From Clostridia bacterium (GTDB lineage Bacteria; Bacillota; Clostridia; TANB77; UBA1234), in NCBI GenBank assembly GCA_017462965.1, contig JAFTQC010000040.1:22890-86889 (forward strand): a stretch of 64,000 nt of DNA, in the 5' to 3' direction. Shown here one piece after another: positions 25,586-34,330 of the stretch. The notes under the pieces were generated by a model. It was not told the DNA's origin. It made no database searches and worked only from the letters and a program-made list of their open reading frames with translations. The translations under genes and the position numbers were made by a program. How positions within the stretch are numbered: position 1 is the first letter of the stretch; each line of letters opens with the position of its first letter.

Positions 25586-27979
25586 ATGGCGAAAATTAAA
25601 GAACTTAGCTATACGCAATTGAAAAAAACTTGTGATCCAGCTATTTTTAAGTTTAAAACAACGAAAGAGTTGGAGCCTTTTGTTGGTACGATTGGTCAAG
25701 CAAGAGGAATTAAGGCTATGGAATTTGGTCTTAATATTGATATAAAAGGATATAATCTATATCTTGAAGGACCAACAGGAATTGGTAAAACAATTTATGC
25801 TAGAGATAAATTAAGTGCAATGGCGAAAACAAGACCTGTTCCAGATGATTGGTGCTATGTTTATAATTTTGCAGATCCAAATGAACCAGTTGCGATTTCT
25901 TTGCCGGCTAAAATGGGTAGAGAATTCACAAATGATATGAATCAATTTATTGAAAACATGAAAGTTGAAATAAAATCTGCTTTCAATAATCAAGACTTCA
26001 ATGCTGAAAAAGCTAATATTGAAAAAAGTGTTGAAGAAAAGAAAATTAAATTGATTGAGAAATTGAATAAGGATGCTGCTCGTCAAGGTTTTGAAATTAA
26101 GAACACTCCGTCTGGTATTTATTTCTTACCAATGGTAAATGGAAAAACATTATCTGAGGAAGAGTTTAATGCGTTAGATGAAGCGACTAGAAATGATTTT
26201 GAAAGACGTTCTGTAGATATACAAAAACAAACTATAGATACGATGACTAAAATCAAAGAATTAGAGAAAAAAGCTTTAGAAAAAATGAATTCATGGCAAA
26301 ATAATATTGCGTTGTTTGCCGTTAGTATTCAAATAAATGAGCTTAGAAATAAATACAAAAAATTCCCTAAAATTCAAACGTTTTTGAAAGCTGTTCAAAA
26401 AGATATTTTAGCGAATTTGAACGAGTTTATTGCAGAACCACAAACGCAAACTCCAATGGGTAAAATTGATGCGCCAAAGCCATGGCAAAAATATCAAGTT
26501 AATTTGTTTATTGATAATTCAGAGCTTGACGGTGCGCCTGTTGTAATTGATTCAAATCCTTCATTTTATAATTTGTTTGGAAAATTAGAATATGAAAATA
26601 GTTTTGGTACTTTAAAAACAGATTTTACATTGATAAAACCTGGTTTGATTCATAAAGCAAATGGCGGTTACATTGTATTACAAATAAGAGATCTTCTTAC
26701 AAATCCAGTGATTTGGGATTCTTTCAAGAGAGTTCTTCGTACAAAGTTAATTTACGTTGATACTTTAAAAGATTACCAAATGAATACAGTTGCAATTGCG
26801 TCTCTAAAACCAGAGCCAATTCCAGTTAATATTAAAGTTATATTAGTTGGACCTGCAAGTATTTATTACCAATTATTAGATTACGATGAGGATTTCAGAA
26901 AATTATTTAAAGTTAAAGTTGAATTTGATGAAGAGGCACAAAGAACAGAAGCTAACATGTTTAAGATCGCTCAATTTATTCATAATTTCTGTGAAAAAGA
27001 GAAAGCCCCACATTTCAATAGTGGTGCGGTTGCTGAGGTTATTGAATATTGTTCACGTGCTGTTGAAAATCAAAATAAATTGTCTACTCAACTTAATGAT
27101 ATTACTGAATTGCTTGGTGAGGCTTGTACTTGGGCGAAAATGGAAGGCGCTAAAGTTGTTACAGCTGCATATGTAAAGAAAGCTGTTGCAGAAAGAATTG
27201 AAAGAATAAATAAATATGATCAAAGATTAGTTGAGATGATTCAAAATGGTACAATAATGATTGATACTGATGGCAAGAAGGTTGGACAAATAAATGGGCT
27301 TTCTGTTATGCACATCGGTGAATATTCATTTGGTAAACCTGCTAAAATCACTGCAAACACATATGTTGGTAAAGAAGGTATTGTAAACGTTGAACGTGAA
27401 GTTGAACTTAGTGGAACATCACATTCAAAAGGTGTAATGATTTTATCAGCATACATCGGAGAAAAGTTTGCACAAGAAAGACCTTTATCACTTTCAGCAA
27501 GTTTATGTTTTGAACAAATGTATAATGGCGTTGATGGCGATAGTGCATCAAGTACAGAACTTTATGCAATTCTTTCAAGTTTATCAGACTTACCAATTAA
27601 GCAAAATATTGCAGTTACAGGTTCAGTAAACCAAAAAGGTGAAATTCAGCCAATCGGTGGAGTTACAGATAAAATTGAAGGATTCTTCAGTATTTGTAAG
27701 CTTAGAGGCTTAACAGGTGATCAAGGTGTTATGATACCTCACCAAAATATAAAAAATCTAAACTTAAATGATGAAGTAATAAAAGCTGTAAAAGATGGTG
27801 TGTTCCATATCTATGCAATCAAAACAATAGACGATGGAATCGAATTATTAACAGGAGTTCCAGCAGGAAAGAAAAATAAAAACGGAGACTATACAGTTGG
27901 AACAGTCAACTATCTAGTAAACGAAAAACTAAAAAACTACTCAAAAAATGCAAGTGCACATGCACGTGAATGTAAATAA
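25586..27979 (+). CDS. Lon-like ATP-dependent protease (AAA_32 plus Lon proteolytic domain)
   Basis: A 797-residue cytosolic protease. The N-terminal half has a Walker A EGPTGIGKTIYARDKL near residue 60 and a long helical insertion (about 110-250). The C-terminal Lon domain has the Ser-Lys dyad in GDSASSTELY and GGVTDKIEG. It lacks the usual LonA substrate domain and the membrane anchor of classical LonB, so it belongs to the LonB-related clostridial group with an AAA_32 domain. AAAGGAG precedes the ATG. It follows rimI by 42 bases, and a long family A-type hairpin marks its end. Substrates are unknown. Confidence 0.9.
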   Translation: MAKIKELSYTQLKKTCDPAIFKFKTTKELEPFVGTIGQARGIKAMEFGLNIDIKGYNLYLEGPTGIGKTIYARDKLSAMAKTRPVPDDWCYVYNFADPNEPVAISLPAKMGREFTNDMNQFIENMKVEIKSAFNNQDFNAEKANIEKSVEEKKIKLIEKLNKDAARQGFEIKNTPSGIYFLPMVNGKTLSEEEFNALDEATRNDFERRSVDIQKQTIDTMTKIKELEKKALEKMNSWQNNIALFAVSIQINELRNKYKKFPKIQTFLKAVQKDILANLNEFIAEPQTQTPMGKIDAPKPWQKYQVNLFIDNSELDGAPVVIDSNPSFYNLFGKLEYENSFGTLKTDFTLIKPGLIHKANGGYIVLQIRDLLTNPVIWDSFKRVLRTKLIYVDTLKDYQMNTVAIASLKPEPIPVNIKVILVGPASIYYQLLDYDEDFRKLFKVKVEFDEEAQRTEANMFKIAQFIHNFCEKEKAPHFNSGAVAEVIEYCSRAVENQNKLSTQLNDITELLGEACTWAKMEGAKVVTAAYVKKAVAERIERINKYDQRLVEMIQNGTIMIDTDGKKVGQINGLSVMHIGEYSFGKPAKITANTYVGKEGIVNVEREVELSGTSHSKGVMILSAYIGEKFAQERPLSLSASLCFEQMYNGVDGDSASSTELYAILSSLSDLPIKQNIAVTGSVNQKGEIQPIGGVTDKIEGFFSICKLRGLTGDQGVMIPHQNIKNLNLNDEVIKAVKDGVFHIYAIKTIDDGIELLTGVPAGKKNKNGDYTVGTVNYLVNEKLKNYSKNASAHARECK

Positions 27980-28036
27980 AAAAAGTGGACAAGTGGGACG
28001 GGGCTTAGGAAGGAGCTTTGTCCCACTTGTCCTTTT
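27978..28036. repeat. Variant family A palindrome with enlarged loop
   Basis: GGACAAGTGGGAC (27987-27999) pairs perfectly with GTCCCACTTGTCC (28020-28032). The loop GGGGCTTAGGAAGGAGCTTT is longer than in other copies. A- and T-runs flank it, so it can terminate the protease mRNA. Confidence 0.75.
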
Positions 28037-28098
28037 TGTAACCAAAAGTATCCTCGCTTCATAAAATCTAGTAAAGATATGATTGGGGATGTGAAGAT

Positions 28099-28335
28099 AT
28101 GACTTTAGAGTTGCTTAAAGTGGGTGAAAGAGCCAGAGTTATTGATGTGGATGAAGATTCGAGTTTGTATCAAAGATTTTTGGATATTGGAATTACTAGA
28201 AATTCAAAAATTGAGTGTGTACTTATAAGCCCTTGGAATAATCCAAAAGCGTATTTGATTCGTGGTGCAGTGATTGCTATACGAAACGAAGATGCTAAGT
28301 ATATAAAGGTTATTCGCGAAGAGGGGGAAGATTAA
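28099..28335 (+). CDS. feoA: Ferrous iron transport protein FeoA
   Basis: A 78-residue cytosolic SH3-like protein that assists FeoB. The features are the LKVGERARVIDVDEDSSLYQ start, RFLDIGITRNSKIECV and a final AIRNEDAKYIKV strand. Its stop overlaps the feoB start by one base, so the genes are translationally coupled. No Fur box is evident by eye. Confidence 0.92.
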   Translation: MTLELLKVGERARVIDVDEDSSLYQRFLDIGITRNSKIECVLISPWNNPKAYLIRGAVIAIRNEDAKYIKVIREEGED

Positions 28336-30200
28336 TGGATAGTAAAAATATTAGAGTGGGTCTTGTTGGCAATCCGAATGTTGGGAAAAGTACGGTTTTT
28401 AATGCGCTTACTAAAATGAATCAACATACTGGAAACTGGCCTGGCAAAACGGTTGAGAGTGCTTTTGGCAGTTTGAAATATAAAGACTTTTTGATTGAAA
28501 TAGTTGATTTGCCGGGAACATATTCACTGATTTCTCATTCGAAGGAAGAAGAGGTTACGAGAGATTTTATTTGTCATGAAAAGTATGATGCAATTATTGT
28601 TGTGTGCGATGCGGTATGCCTTGAGAGAAATCTTAATTTAGTTATGCAAGTGCTTGCAATGACTTCAAATGTAATTGTTGCGGTTAATCTTATTGATGAA
28701 GCAAAGAAAAAACATATTGAGATAAATTTTGAAAAATTGTCAGATATGTTGGAAACTCCAGTTGTACCAATATGTGCACGTGATAAAAAGGGGTTAGATA
28801 ATTTGGTTTGTACAGTTTGCGAAATGTCGCAAAGAGTTACATCTATAAAAAATAGTTTTTTGTGCCATGAAGAATTTGATGAAAAAATTATGGATAAAAA
28901 AACAGAAGAGTATGTAGAAAAGGCAGAAAAGATTGCGGCTGAGGTTGTTGAGTATAAAAGCGATAAACATAGAGAGTTTGATAAGAAAATAGACAAAATA
29001 CTTACAAATAAAATAACAGGAATTCCAATAATGGTTGGCATGCTTATGCTGATTTTCTGGATTACAATTGTTGGAGCAAATTATCCTTCGGAATTGCTTT
29101 TTTCTTTTTTTCAAAATCTTGGGATGCAGTTATATGAATTGTTTGAAGCTATTAATGTTCCTACCATACTTGCAAATGTATTACTTGGTGGAGGATATAA
29201 AGTTTTAACCTGGGTTGTTGCTGTAATGCTTCCTCCGATGGCAATATTTTTCCCTTTATTTACAATTCTAGAAGATTTGGGAGTTCTACCTAGAATCGCA
29301 TTTAATCTAGATAATACTTTTAGAAAATGCAATGCTTGTGGTAAGCAGGCACTTACGATGTGTATGGGTTTTGGATGTAATGCTTGCGGTGTCTCAGGTG
29401 CGAGAATAATTGACTCTGCTAGAGAAAGATTAATTGCTATTCTTACAAATAGTTTTGTACCGTGCAATGGTAGATTTCCAACAATAATTTCAATAATAAC
29501 AATGTTTTTCGTTGGAACATCTGCAGGTGTTTTTTCATCGTTTTATGGGGTTTTAATTTTTGCTATAATAATTCTTTTTTCAATTTTTATGACGTTTATA
29601 ACTTCGAAATTTTTATCGAAAACCGTATTGAAAGGTGAAGCTTCAGCATTTACATTAGAACTTCCACCATATAGAACCCCGAAATGGGGAAGCGTAATAG
29701 TTCGTTCGATTTTTGACAGAACATTGCATGTATTGTGGAGAGCGGTAATAATAGCATTACCAGCCGGAATTCTTATATGGATTCTTGCAAATGTGAATAT
29801 TCAGGGATTATCTATATTAGAATACTGCACAAATTTTGTGGATCCATTAGCAAAATTAATCGGTCTTGATGGTGTAATTTTGATGGCGTTTGTGCTTGGA
29901 TTTCCTGCTAACGAGATAGTGTTACCAATTGCATTAATGATATATATGTCAACAGGTGAACTTGTAGATTCTAATGATTTAAATAATATAAGAGAAATTC
30001 TAGTTTTGAATGGATGGACGATTAAAACTGCAATCTGTACGATTATATTTTCTCTAATGCATTGGCCATGTTCGACTACATGCTTAACAATTTTTAAAGA
30101 AACAAAAAGTGTGAAATGGACGATGCTATCAATTGTTTTACCAACACTTTGCGGAATCTGTATATGTGCAATAGTGAATGCAATCTTTATGGTTTTGTAG
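28335..30200 (+). CDS. feoB: Ferrous iron transporter FeoB
   Basis: Membrane Fe2+ transporter with a GTPase domain, 621 residues. The G domain has G1 GNPNVGKST near residue 12, G3 DLPGTYS and G4 VNLIDEA. The membrane part (about 230-621) has the two gate motifs, with [20 protein letters not shown] and [13 protein letters not shown]. It is slightly short for the family but all core regions are present. It pairs with feoA; a feoC-like gene is not seen. A family A palindrome follows the stop. Confidence 0.95.
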   Translation: MDSKNIRVGLVGNPNVGKSTVFNALTKMNQHTGNWPGKTVESAFGSLKYKDFLIEIVDLPGTYSLISHSKEEEVTRDFICHEKYDAIIVVCDAVCLERNLNLVMQVLAMTSNVIVAVNLIDEAKKKHIEINFEKLSDMLETPVVPICARDKKGLDNLVCTVCEMSQRVTSIKNSFLCHEEFDEKIMDKKTEEYVEKAEKIAAEVVEYKSDKHREFDKKIDKILTNKITGIPIMVGMLMLIFWITIVGANYPSELLFSFFQNLGMQLYELFEAINVPTILANVLLGGGYKVLTWVVAVMLPPMAIFFPLFTILEDLGVLPRIAFNLDNTFRKCNACGKQALTMCMGFGCNACGVSGARIIDSARERLIAILTNSFVPCNGRFPTIISIITMFFVGTSAGVFSSFYGVLIFAIIILFSIFMTFITSKFLSKTVLKGEASAFTLELPPYRTPKWGSVIVRSIFDRTLHVLWRAVIIALPAGILIWILANVNIQGLSILEYCTNFVDPLAKLIGLDGVILMAFVLGFPANEIVLPIALMIYMSTGELVDSNDLNNIREILVLNGWTIKTAICTIIFSLMHWPCSTTCLTIFKETKSVKWTMLSIVLPTLCGICICAIVNAIFMVL

Positions 30201-30202
30201 AA

Positions 30203-30242
30203 TAAAAAAAGGACAAAAGCTCCGTCCCTTTGTCCTTTTTTA
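30203..30242. repeat. GGGACGGAGC palindrome, family A, between feoB and tsaC
   Basis: AAAAAAAGGACAAAAGCTCC then GTCCCTTTGTCC and a T-run. It reaches into the stop codon of the convergent tsaC and can serve as terminator for both genes. Confidence 0.8.
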
Positions 30243-31277
30243 CATTTTTATATAATTATATTCACACGCTCGAATTAATCTATTCATTATGGCAAGTCCA
30301 ATTCCTTCTTCTTTGACGCCTTCAATTATGACTATGTCTGGATTGTAGCTATCTACTTTTCTAAGTAGTCTGAAAATATTTTGAGCGATTTCTTGTGGCC
30401 TTTTTGATGAACCTGAATTTAAAACATGGGGAACATCGTATTTTGAAATATTCTCCGTTGATGAAATAATTAAAGGATTTTTATTTTCACTCACTAATTC
30501 CTGAATTTTCGAAGTTAATTTTTGGTTATCGTCGCTGTAAACCAAGACGCATTTGCTATTTGGTGCGTAATGTCTATACTTCATACCGGGAGATAAAACT
30601 TTTTCAGTATTTTCAAGCTTTGCAAGAACGTGTTTATCTATTTTTACATCTCCAGCAACTCTTTTTAAATCTTCAGCTGTTACTCCACCAGGTCTTAAAA
30701 TTACAGGAACATTGTCAATCACTCTTACAACAGTAGATTCGACACCAACCTCAGTGTTTCCACCGTCTATAATGAAATCCATTTTATCACATAATTCATC
30801 GAATATGTCTTGAACGTTAGTACCACTTGGCTTCCCAGAAATGTTAGCACTAGGTGCGGCAATTGGAGTGTTAGCTTGTTTTATTAGTTCAAAAGCTATT
30901 TTGTTTGATGGCATACGAACACCAACTGTATCAAGGCCACCTGTTACAACATCTGGGACGATATTAGTTTTATTTAAAATAATAGTAAAAGGACCAGGCC
31001 AAAAAGCATTCATAAGTTTCAATTCCATATCTGTTATGTCTTTAGCGATTAAATTTAACATTTCGAATGATGAAATATGGAGGATAAGAGGGTTATCTTG
31101 TTTACGTCCCTTAGCTATAAAAATATTTTTTACCGCATCTGAATTAAGCCCATTTGCTCCTATACCGTAGACTGTTTCAGTAGGGAATAGGACAAGTCCA
31201 CCTTTTTTTATTACGTTGGCGGGTTTATCAATTTCAGAAAAATTTTTTGTGTTTTTTAAATCTAAATAATTATTCAT
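30240..31277 (-). CDS. tsaC: L-threonylcarbamoyladenylate synthase, TsaC/Sua5
   Basis: Makes threonylcarbamoyl-AMP from Thr, bicarbonate and ATP, the first step to t6A. It has 345 residues: the YrdC domain (about 15-205) with FPTETVYGIGANGLN, KGRKQDNPLILHI and SANISGKPSGT, then the C-terminal Sua5 domain (about 235-345). AAAAGGAGG precedes the start. The tsaE and tsaB genes lie 5-7 kb away. Confidence 0.95.
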   Translation of the reverse strand: MNNYLDLKNTKNFSEIDKPANVIKKGGLVLFPTETVYGIGANGLNSDAVKNIFIAKGRKQDNPLILHISSFEMLNLIAKDITDMELKLMNAFWPGPFTIILNKTNIVPDVVTGGLDTVGVRMPSNKIAFELIKQANTPIAAPSANISGKPSGTNVQDIFDELCDKMDFIIDGGNTEVGVESTVVRVIDNVPVILRPGGVTAEDLKRVAGDVKIDKHVLAKLENTEKVLSPGMKYRHYAPNSKCVLVYSDDNQKLTSKIQELVSENKNPLIISSTENISKYDVPHVLNSGSSKRPQEIAQNIFRLLRKVDSYNPDIVIIEGVKEEGIGLAIMNRLIRACEYNYIKM

Positions 31278-31326
31278 TTTGGCACCTCCTTTTAAAATTA
31301 TGTGGTTACAAGTTTTAGCCTTTATA

Positions 31327-31355
31327 AAGATACCACTTTTGGGATATTATGTCAA
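31327..31355 (-). promoter_or_regulatory. Promoter of tsaC
   Basis: Minus-strand TTGACA (31350-31355) and TATCTT (31327-31332), 17 bases apart. Its -35 box directly abuts that of the plus-strand promoter. Confidence 0.65.
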
Positions 31356-31384
31356 TTAGACAAATGTTAAAAATTTGCTATAAT
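31356..31384 (+). promoter_or_regulatory. Promoter of the HAD phosphatase gene
   Basis: TTAGAC (31356-31361) and TATAAT (31379-31384) with a 17-base gap, about 28 bases ahead of the ATG. Confidence 0.6.
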
Positions 31385-31411
31385 GTAAGTATAAAAAGGG
31401 GTTGATGAGAA

Positions 31412-32206
31412 ATGTATAAAGCGATATTTGTTGATATAGATGGAACTTTGCGTGATGATAACAGAAATATATCCCAAAGGACAAAAGATGTTATAAAAAA
31501 AATATCTGAAAATGGAACTTATGTCGTTATTACATCTGGTAGACCAAAAAAATATACAGAGAATATTAGTAGAATGTGCAATGCTAGCAAATATATTATT
31601 TCCTCTGGTGGTGCTAGTATAGATGATTATGAAGGAAACCTTAATTTAAAAAGAGATGTAATTTCAAAGAAAACATGTGAAAAAATATATAAAATGGCTC
31701 AAGAGCTTGGAATAAGAGTAGTAATGAATATGGGTGAAAAAAGATATGCTAACAGGTTGGTCGGCAAAAAAGATGAATTGTTGATTGAAAATTTAGACGA
31801 ATTATTAAAAAATTCATTGCCTGAACAATGTGTAATTTTGGATGAAAATTATGAGAAAATAAAAGAAATAAGAGAAAAAGTCTTGCTTATGACGGATGTA
31901 GTTATAAATAATCAGCATAAATGTTTTACGAATCCAGATGTACCAAAGAACGGAATAATTTATATAGATATTACAAATTCAACTATCTCAAAAGGGAAGG
32001 CAATTAAGTCTTTTTGTAAATATCTTAATATTGATCTTAAGGACACATTATCAATTGGAGATGAGTATAATGACATTTCTATGTTTGAAACAACCGGAAA
32101 AAGTATGGCAATGGGAAATGCACCTGATGCAGTTAAACAGAAAGCTAGTTTTGTGGGACTTACAAACAATGAAGACGGAGTTGCTGTATATTTAGAAAAT
32201 ATATAA
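31412..32206 (+). CDS. Cof-type HAD-superfamily hydrolase
   Basis: A 264-residue cytosolic phosphatase with a C2-type cap. The HAD motifs are DIDGTLRDDNR (nucleophile Asp near residue 8), ITSGR (motif II Ser/Thr), the Lys in SKGKAIKSF, and the acidic GDEYNDISMF. The substrate is not predictable; relatives act on sugar phosphates, phosphosugars or FMN. AAAAGGGG precedes the start. It converges on the wecG gene across a nested palindrome. Confidence 0.88.
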   Translation: MYKAIFVDIDGTLRDDNRNISQRTKDVIKKISENGTYVVITSGRPKKYTENISRMCNASKYIISSGGASIDDYEGNLNLKRDVISKKTCEKIYKMAQELGIRVVMNMGEKRYANRLVGKKDELLIENLDELLKNSLPEQCVILDENYEKIKEIREKVLLMTDVVINNQHKCFTNPDVPKNGIIYIDITNSTISKGKAIKSFCKYLNIDLKDTLSIGDEYNDISMFETTGKSMAMGNAPDAVKQKASFVGLTNNEDGVAVYLENI

Positions 32207-32210
32207 TTGA

Positions 32211-32413
32211 AACTTGGAAATTGGGACGGTTCTTTTTTCCAAATTTTATGAAAGTCAGACGAAAAGAGTATTGTTTTTAAGCCTCAGACAACTCATTATT
32301 CATTGCAAACACGATGCAATGAAAATGAGAACTCGGCGACAAAAAACAATACTTTTTTCGTTTAATTAAATGATTCGTTTTTTTGAAAAAGGAACAGTCC
32401 CAATTTCCAAGTT
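32211..32413. repeat. Nested 200-bp palindrome built around family B arms
   Basis: Outer arms are inverted family B copies (32211-32243 and 32382-32413, about 32 bp). Inside them CGAAAAGAGTATTGTTTTT (32260-32278) pairs with 32342-32360. At the centre, 32292-32307 pairs with 32315-32329 around AACACGA. It lies between convergent genes. It may be a MITE-like element, a structured RNA or only a bidirectional terminator. Confidence 0.75.
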
Positions 32414-32416
32414 TTT

Positions 32417-33142
32417 TCAGCCTTTTTTTGATTTTTTTACTTCCTTTACGAATTGAGGCAAAACCATCATCCTTTTAAGTCTAGTAGGTTGTTTTAATAG
32501 TCTGTAAAACCATTCTAAATGAAGCTTTATAAATAGCTTTGGAGCACGTTTTACTTCGCCAGCCAATACGTCAATGCTACCACCGCAACCAATTCCAATC
32601 TTGAAAATATTGTCATTTATATATTTGTTAATTGTGATTTCTTGTTTTGGAGCTCCTAAACCTACAAGTAACACGTCAGGTTTTAATTCTTTAATTTCTT
32701 CTACAATTTTTTCTTCTTCTTCAGGAGAAAAATAGCCAGTGTGAGCACCTAGAATTTTGATATTAGGATATTTTTCTTTTACTTTTTGCATTGCTGTATC
32801 AGCAATTCCTGGTTTACTTCCCCAAAAATAAAATGAAATTGAACCATCTTTACCTTCTTCAAGTAAATTGCAAATCAAATCAAAGCCTGCAACACGCTCT
32901 TTTAAAGGTGTTCCTAAGATTTTACCAGCCTTGATAATTCCGATACCATCTGGAATAACAAGAGCAGCATTATTAATAATATTTTTAAACTCTTCGTTAT
33001 CTTTTGCTCTCATAACAATTTCAGGATTAGGGGTAACTATCAAATTTCCTTTATCTCCTTTTAAGAATTCTCTACATCTATCTACAGCTTCGGACATATT
33101 AACATTGTCAAAATTTACACCTAAAACACTTATTTTATTCAT
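32417..33142 (-). CDS. tagA: WecG/TagA/CpsF family glycosyltransferase (GT26)
   Basis: A 241-residue peripheral-membrane enzyme that probably transfers ManNAc to GlcNAc-PP-undecaprenol in wall-polymer linkage synthesis. Motifs are LGVNFDNVNMSEAVDRC, TPNPEIVMRA, the Asp region VIPDGIGIIKAGKILG, ERVAGFDL, and LLVGLGAPKQE. Lys/Arg-rich residues near the C-terminus fit the membrane-binding tail of the family. The TagO and MnaA functions are fused in one gene 1.2 kb away, so the three first steps of teichoic-acid-type synthesis lie together. The exact donor sugar is inferred. Confidence 0.88.
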   Translation of the reverse strand: MNKISVLGVNFDNVNMSEAVDRCREFLKGDKGNLIVTPNPEIVMRAKDNEEFKNIINNAALVIPDGIGIIKAGKILGTPLKERVAGFDLICNLLEEGKDGSISFYFWGSKPGIADTAMQKVKEKYPNIKILGAHTGYFSPEEEEKIVEEIKELKPDVLLVGLGAPKQEITINKYINDNIFKIGIGCGGSIDVLAGEVKRAPKLFIKLHLEWFYRLLKQPTRLKRMMVLPQFVKEVKKSKKG

Positions 33143-33189
33143 AAAAATTTCCTCCTCGCAAATAATAATATTGGAAATAGTGACGTTTC

Positions 33190-33296
33190 TTTTTTGGACA
33201 AGGGGACGGGGCTTTTGTCCATTTTTTATAATATATCATACTTAATATAAGATTTCAAAAAAAATGGACAAAAGCCCCGTCCCCTTGTCCAAAAAA
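33190..33296. repeat. Inverted pair of family A palindromes in a divergent promoter region
   Basis: Copies at 33190-33227 and 33259-33296 face each other across a 31-bp AT-rich spacer, between the divergent tagA and phosphatase genes. The left copy would be in the leader of tagA. Confidence 0.85.
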
Positions 33297-33335
33297 GAAG
33301 CTACCAAAAAATGACATTTTACGACATGTTGGGGA

Positions 33336-33363
33336 TTGAAAATTTTTGGATTTGTTGTATAAT
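33336..33363 (+). promoter_or_regulatory. Promoter of the ywlE-rpiB-tagO/mnaA group
   Basis: TTGAAA (33336-33341) and TATAAT (33358-33363), 16 bases apart, 30 bases ahead of the GTG start at 33394. Confidence 0.6.
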
Positions 33364-33393
33364 TAGGGGAGTATGAATTTGAGGTGATTTTGG

Positions 33394-33867
33394 GTGAAGA
33401 GAATTCTTTTTGTTTGTGCTGGAAATACATGCAGAAGTCCGATGGCGGAGTATCTTTTAAAAGACAAAATTGAAAAAAGAAATTTAAAAGAAAAATTAGA
33501 TGCTAAATCGGTAGGTATGTTTGTATCGGAAAACTCTAAAAGTCCTTCTGCCCTAGCGGTTAAAGTGCTAATGGATGAATATCAAATTGATATGTCTATG
33601 CATCATCCTCAAATGATTAACATAGATTTTATAATGGAGTCGGATTTGATTTTATGCATGGAAGAGTCGATGGCCGTATATTTGAAAGCCAACTTGCATA
33701 ATGTAGATGAAGATTCGATTATGTTGGTAGATTCGCTTAAGTCATATTTAGGAAAAAATGGAGATGTTTCAGATCCATATGGCGGCGATGAAGATACCTA
33801 CAAAAATTCTGCTAGTGAAATAAATGAATTAATTGAGTTATTGATTCAAAAAGAAGTTTCACTTTAA
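33394..33867 (+). CDS. ywlE: Low-molecular-weight protein phosphatase, YwlE-like (protein-arginine phosphatase type)
   Basis: A 157-residue enzyme with a GTG start behind GAGGTGA. The P-loop CAGNTCRS holds the catalytic Cys8 and Arg14, and DPYGGDEDTY supplies the general-acid Asp. The Thr at P-loop position 12 matches YwlE, where a Thr at this place favours phospho-arginine over phospho-tyrosine; classical tyrosine phosphatases have Ile there. The gene is next to rpiB as in Bacillus. No arginine kinase gene mcsB is in the window, so the substrate call remains inference. Confidence 0.85.
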   Translation: MKRILFVCAGNTCRSPMAEYLLKDKIEKRNLKEKLDAKSVGMFVSENSKSPSALAVKVLMDEYQIDMSMHHPQMINIDFIMESDLILCMEESMAVYLKANLHNVDEDSIMLVDSLKSYLGKNGDVSDPYGGDEDTYKNSASEINELIELLIQKEVSL

Positions 33868-33885
33868 TAAAGGGAGGAAAAACGA

Positions 33886-34323
33886 ATGATAGCAATTGGC
33901 TCTGACCATGGTGGGTTTTATTTAAAAAAAGAGCTTTTAACACATTATGGTGATGAATTTAAAGATTATGGAGCATATAACGATGTAAGAGGTCTTGATG
34001 AACCTATAGTTGCATTAGCTGTTGCAGAAGCTGTTGCAAGAGGTGAATGTGAGGCTGGAATTTTAATTTGTCGCTCAGGTATTGGAATGAGCATTACAGC
34101 AAATAAGGTAAATGGTGTTAAATGTGCACTTTGCTACAATAATGATACTGCAAAATCTGCAAAAGAGCATAACAATGCTAATGTAATTGCTTTAGGAGCT
34201 GATTATATAGATTTAGAAAAAGCAATAGAAATGATTGAAATTTGGAAAAATTCACAATTCTTAGGAGATATTTATGCTGAAAGATTAGGAATTGTAGAAA
34301 AATATGAACTTGAAAGGAAGTAA
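33886..34323 (+). CDS. rpiB: Ribose-5-phosphate isomerase B
   Basis: Interconverts ribose-5-phosphate and ribulose-5-phosphate. The protein has 145 residues with SDHGGFYLKKEL, the active-site Cys in ICRSGIGMSITANK, and HNNANVIALGA, all typical of RpiB/LacAB. GGGAGG precedes the ATG. It sits 18 bases after ywlE and 7 before the fusion gene, in one operon. Confidence 0.93.
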   Translation: MIAIGSDHGGFYLKKELLTHYGDEFKDYGAYNDVRGLDEPIVALAVAEAVARGECEAGILICRSGIGMSITANKVNGVKCALCYNNDTAKSAKEHNNANVIALGADYIDLEKAIEMIEIWKNSQFLGDIYAERLGIVEKYELERK

Positions 34324-34330
34324 ATAAGAA

